From: Actinomycetota bacterium
GTDB taxonomy: Bacteria; Actinomycetota; Rubrobacteria; Rubrobacterales; Rubrobacteraceae
DNA length: 7,955 nt
Assembly (NCBI GenBank): GCA_020200675.1
Contig: JAIVIG010000493.1
Span: forward strand, 1-7,955
Direction: 5' to 3'
A model generated the notes under the pieces. The model did no database searches and was not told where the DNA came from. It worked only from the letters and a program-made list of their open reading frames with translations. Made by a program: the position numbers and the translations under genes. Positions 6,213-7,955 of this stretch are shown piece after piece (positions within the stretch are counted from its first letter, which is position 1; every line of letters starts with the position of its first letter).

Positions 6213-7890
6213 ATGGCGAAGATGAAGGTCATGGAAGCGGCGGTGAAGATCATGGAGGACGAGGGCGTGGAGTACGCCTTTGGCATACCAGGGGCGGCGA
6301 TCCTGCCCCTGTACGAGGCACTCGAGGGTTCGGAGAAGATCATGCACCTCGCGGTGCGCCATGAGGAGGGCGGGACGCACGCGGCGGACGGCTTCTCGCG
6401 GGTAACGGGGAAGGTGGGTGTCGCCATCGGGACCTCGGGGCCCGCGGGGACGAACATGATCACGGGCCTCTACACGGCGAGGGCCGATTCGGTACCTATC
6501 ATCTGCATAACCGGCCAGGCCCCGACGAGCAAGCTGCACCAGGAGCCCTTCCAGGGCGTGGACATAGTGGAGATAGCGAAACCGGTCACCAAGTGGGCGG
6601 TGCAGGCAAAGGAGCCGGCCCAGATACCCTGGATCTTCCGCAACGCCTTCAAGATAGCGCGCGAGGGACGCCCCGGCCCGGTCCTCATAGACCTGCCGCT
6701 CAACGTGACGAAGGACCAGGAGGTGGAGTACGACCCGGCGCTCGACGGCCCGCTCTCCTTCGAGACGCCCGAGCCCAACCCGGACGCCATCCAGCGCGCG
6801 ATCGAGATGCTCCTCGAAGCCGAGAAGCCGATCCTGATGCCCGGCGGCGGGGTCATCATCGCTGACGCCGCGCAAGAGCTCGTAGAGTTAGCGGAATATT
6901 TGCAGGTCCCGGTGAGCCCAACGTACATGGGCAAGGGCTCCATCCCCGAGGACCATCCGCTCTACGCCGGGATAGTCGGCATCCAGACAGGTCTACCGTG
7001 GAGAGCGCAAGTTCGTCCACATAGACATAGACCCCTTCCAGCTCGGCCGGGTCATCCCGCCCGACCTCGGCATAGTCTCCGATGCCAGGCTCGCCCTCAA
7101 GGCCATGCGCTCCGCCGCTGGCGACCTGGCCGAGGCACGCGAGCCCGGTTCCTGGGTGGAGAGGGTGGACGAGCTACGCTCGACGCTCTTGAGGAAGATG
7201 GACTTTGACAACGTGCCCGTAAAGCCCCAGCGGGTCTTCAAGGAGATAAACGAGTTCTTCGACGAGGAGACCATCTTCGTCACGGCCATAGGGCTCTACC
7301 AGATCTTTTCGGGACAGTTCCAGAAGACCTACAAGCCGCGCCACTACCTCTGCTGCGGGCAAGCAGGACCTTTAGGTTGGGAGGTACCGGCGTGCATCGG
7401 GGCCAAGCTTGGCCGGCCCGACGATCTCATCGTAGGGGTCGTCGGGGACTACTCCTTCCAGTTCCTCGAGGAAGAGATCGCCGTGGCCGTCCAGTACAAG
7501 GTCCCCTACGTGCTCATCATGGTCAACAACGCCTACGCGAGCCTGATCCGTCAACCCGAGGCCAAGCAGTACGACATGAACTTCGCGGTAGATTTTTCCT
7601 ACGAGGGACCGAGTGAAGGGCCGGAAGGTCCGATGGGCGTGGACTTCGTCACCTTTATGGAATCCCAGGGAGCTTTGGGCCGCCGGGTCACGAGGCCCGA
7701 GGAGATAAAGGAGGCGTTCCAGTGGGCCATCGAGGCCAGTGAGGAGAAGGGGGTCCCGGTGCTCGTCGAGGTCATCGTGGAGCGGGAGACGGATGCGGCG
7801 ATGGGCCTCTCCATAGACGCCATAAACGAGTTCGAGCCCGTCGAGGACGAAGCTCCCGAACCCTCGGGTTCGATCCCGGAGAGGGACTAG
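6213..7890 (+). pseudogene. gcl: Glyoxylate carboligase (tartronate-semialdehyde synthase), broken by an internal deletion and frameshift
   Basis: Gcl is a thiamine-diphosphate enzyme condensing two glyoxylates to tartronate semialdehyde and CO2; it also binds FAD structurally. Codons 1-260 (6213-6992) carry FGIPGAAILPLYEAL, GTSGPAGTNMITGLYTARADS, ITGQAP and GRPGPVLIDLP. At about 6990 the frame changes and resumes as VYRGERKFVHIDIDPFQLGRV, then FDNVPVKPQRVF, CGQAGPLGWEVP and the ThDP motif GDYSFQF (from 7444) to VNN (ending 7530), with TAG at 7888-7890. About 30-35 residues of the central FAD-binding domain (SDMVFGIGNRFANRHTGS in E. coli) are absent, and 1678 bases is not a multiple of three. 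The first frame hits TGA at 7206-7208. Odd residue: position 51 is Glu (VRHEEGG), whereas E. coli Gcl has Val51. Other ThDP enzymes such as acetolactate synthase have Glu there, but the remaining motifs are Gcl-specific. The break is a recent deletion or an assembly error. Confidence 0.88.
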
Positions 7891-7923
7891 GGAGTAGAAT
7901 GATCCGGGCGCAGAAGGAGGAAG

Positions 7924-7955
7924 ATGGCACGTCATCTGACCATACGGGGCGAGGA
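7924..7955 (+). CDS. Start of an unidentified gene downstream of gcl (3' end beyond window)
   Basis: An ATG at 7924 opens a frame reading MARHLTIRGE before the window ends. AAGGAGG at 7914-7920 lies 3 bases upstream, the same GGAGGAAGATG arrangement as at hyi. It starts 33 bases after the gcl stop on the same strand, so it is probably co-transcribed with gcl. Ten residues are too few to identify it. Another enzyme of glyoxylate or glycerate metabolism, such as a glycerate kinase, would fit the context, but nothing in the sequence shows that. A second ATG at 7899 in another frame is also open to the edge but has a poorer ribosome site. Confidence 0.5.
   Translation, partial: MARHLTIRGE

Noticed and set aside
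6213..7890. Programmed ribosomal frameshifting in gcl, glcE or glcD
   Set aside because: Each junction lacks conserved residues as well as changing frame, so shifting frame would not rebuild the proteins; no slippery heptamer with a following structure was noticed.
1..7955. CRISPR array, insertion sequence, tRNA, integration site or defence system
   Set aside because: No regularly spaced repeats, transposase or integrase motifs, cloverleaf or terminal inverted repeats were seen; the coding content is metabolic throughout.

Overview
The window is a glycolate/glyoxylate utilisation locus from a GC-rich bacterium. GC content, strong AAGGAGG-type ribosome sites, tightly overlapping genes and frequent ATA and AGG codons suggest an actinobacterium, possibly Rubrobacter-like. 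That placement is inferred from style only; there is no rRNA or other marker gene here.

Layout. A minus-strand block runs right to left: an IclR-family regulator (6043-5270), then after a 125-base gap hyi (5144-4335), glxR (4325-3426), glcD (3421-2062), glcE (2062-1033) and glcF (1033 to the left edge, incomplete). From hyi onward the genes are 9 bases or less apart or overlap by one base, so they form one operon. Divergent from the regulator, on the plus strand, lie gcl (6213-7890) and the first 10 codons of another gene (7924 to the right edge).

Pathway. GlcDEF oxidises glycolate to glyoxylate. Gcl joins two glyoxylates into tartronate semialdehyde with loss of CO2. Hyi interconverts hydroxypyruvate and tartronate semialdehyde, and GlxR reduces tartronate semialdehyde to glycerate. 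The regulator keeps the residues I recall as glyoxylate ligands in E. coli AllR. Two similar 15-bp imperfect palindromes, one ahead of hyi and one in the regulator/gcl gap, are candidate operators for it.

Oddities. Three of the seven main genes (gcl, glcE, glcD) each lack an internal piece and change reading frame at the break, while conserved motifs continue normally on both sides. Estimated losses are about 30-35, 75-85 and 30-35 codons. All three losses have length 3n+2, and none of the genes carries a stop in the correct frame outside the break. This fits either recent deletions or, more simply, a recurrent assembly error. The Gcl-like protein also has glutamate at position 51, where E. 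coli Gcl has its characteristic valine. I found no mobile element, CRISPR array, RNA gene or wholly new system; no stretch longer than 300 bases lacks a gene.
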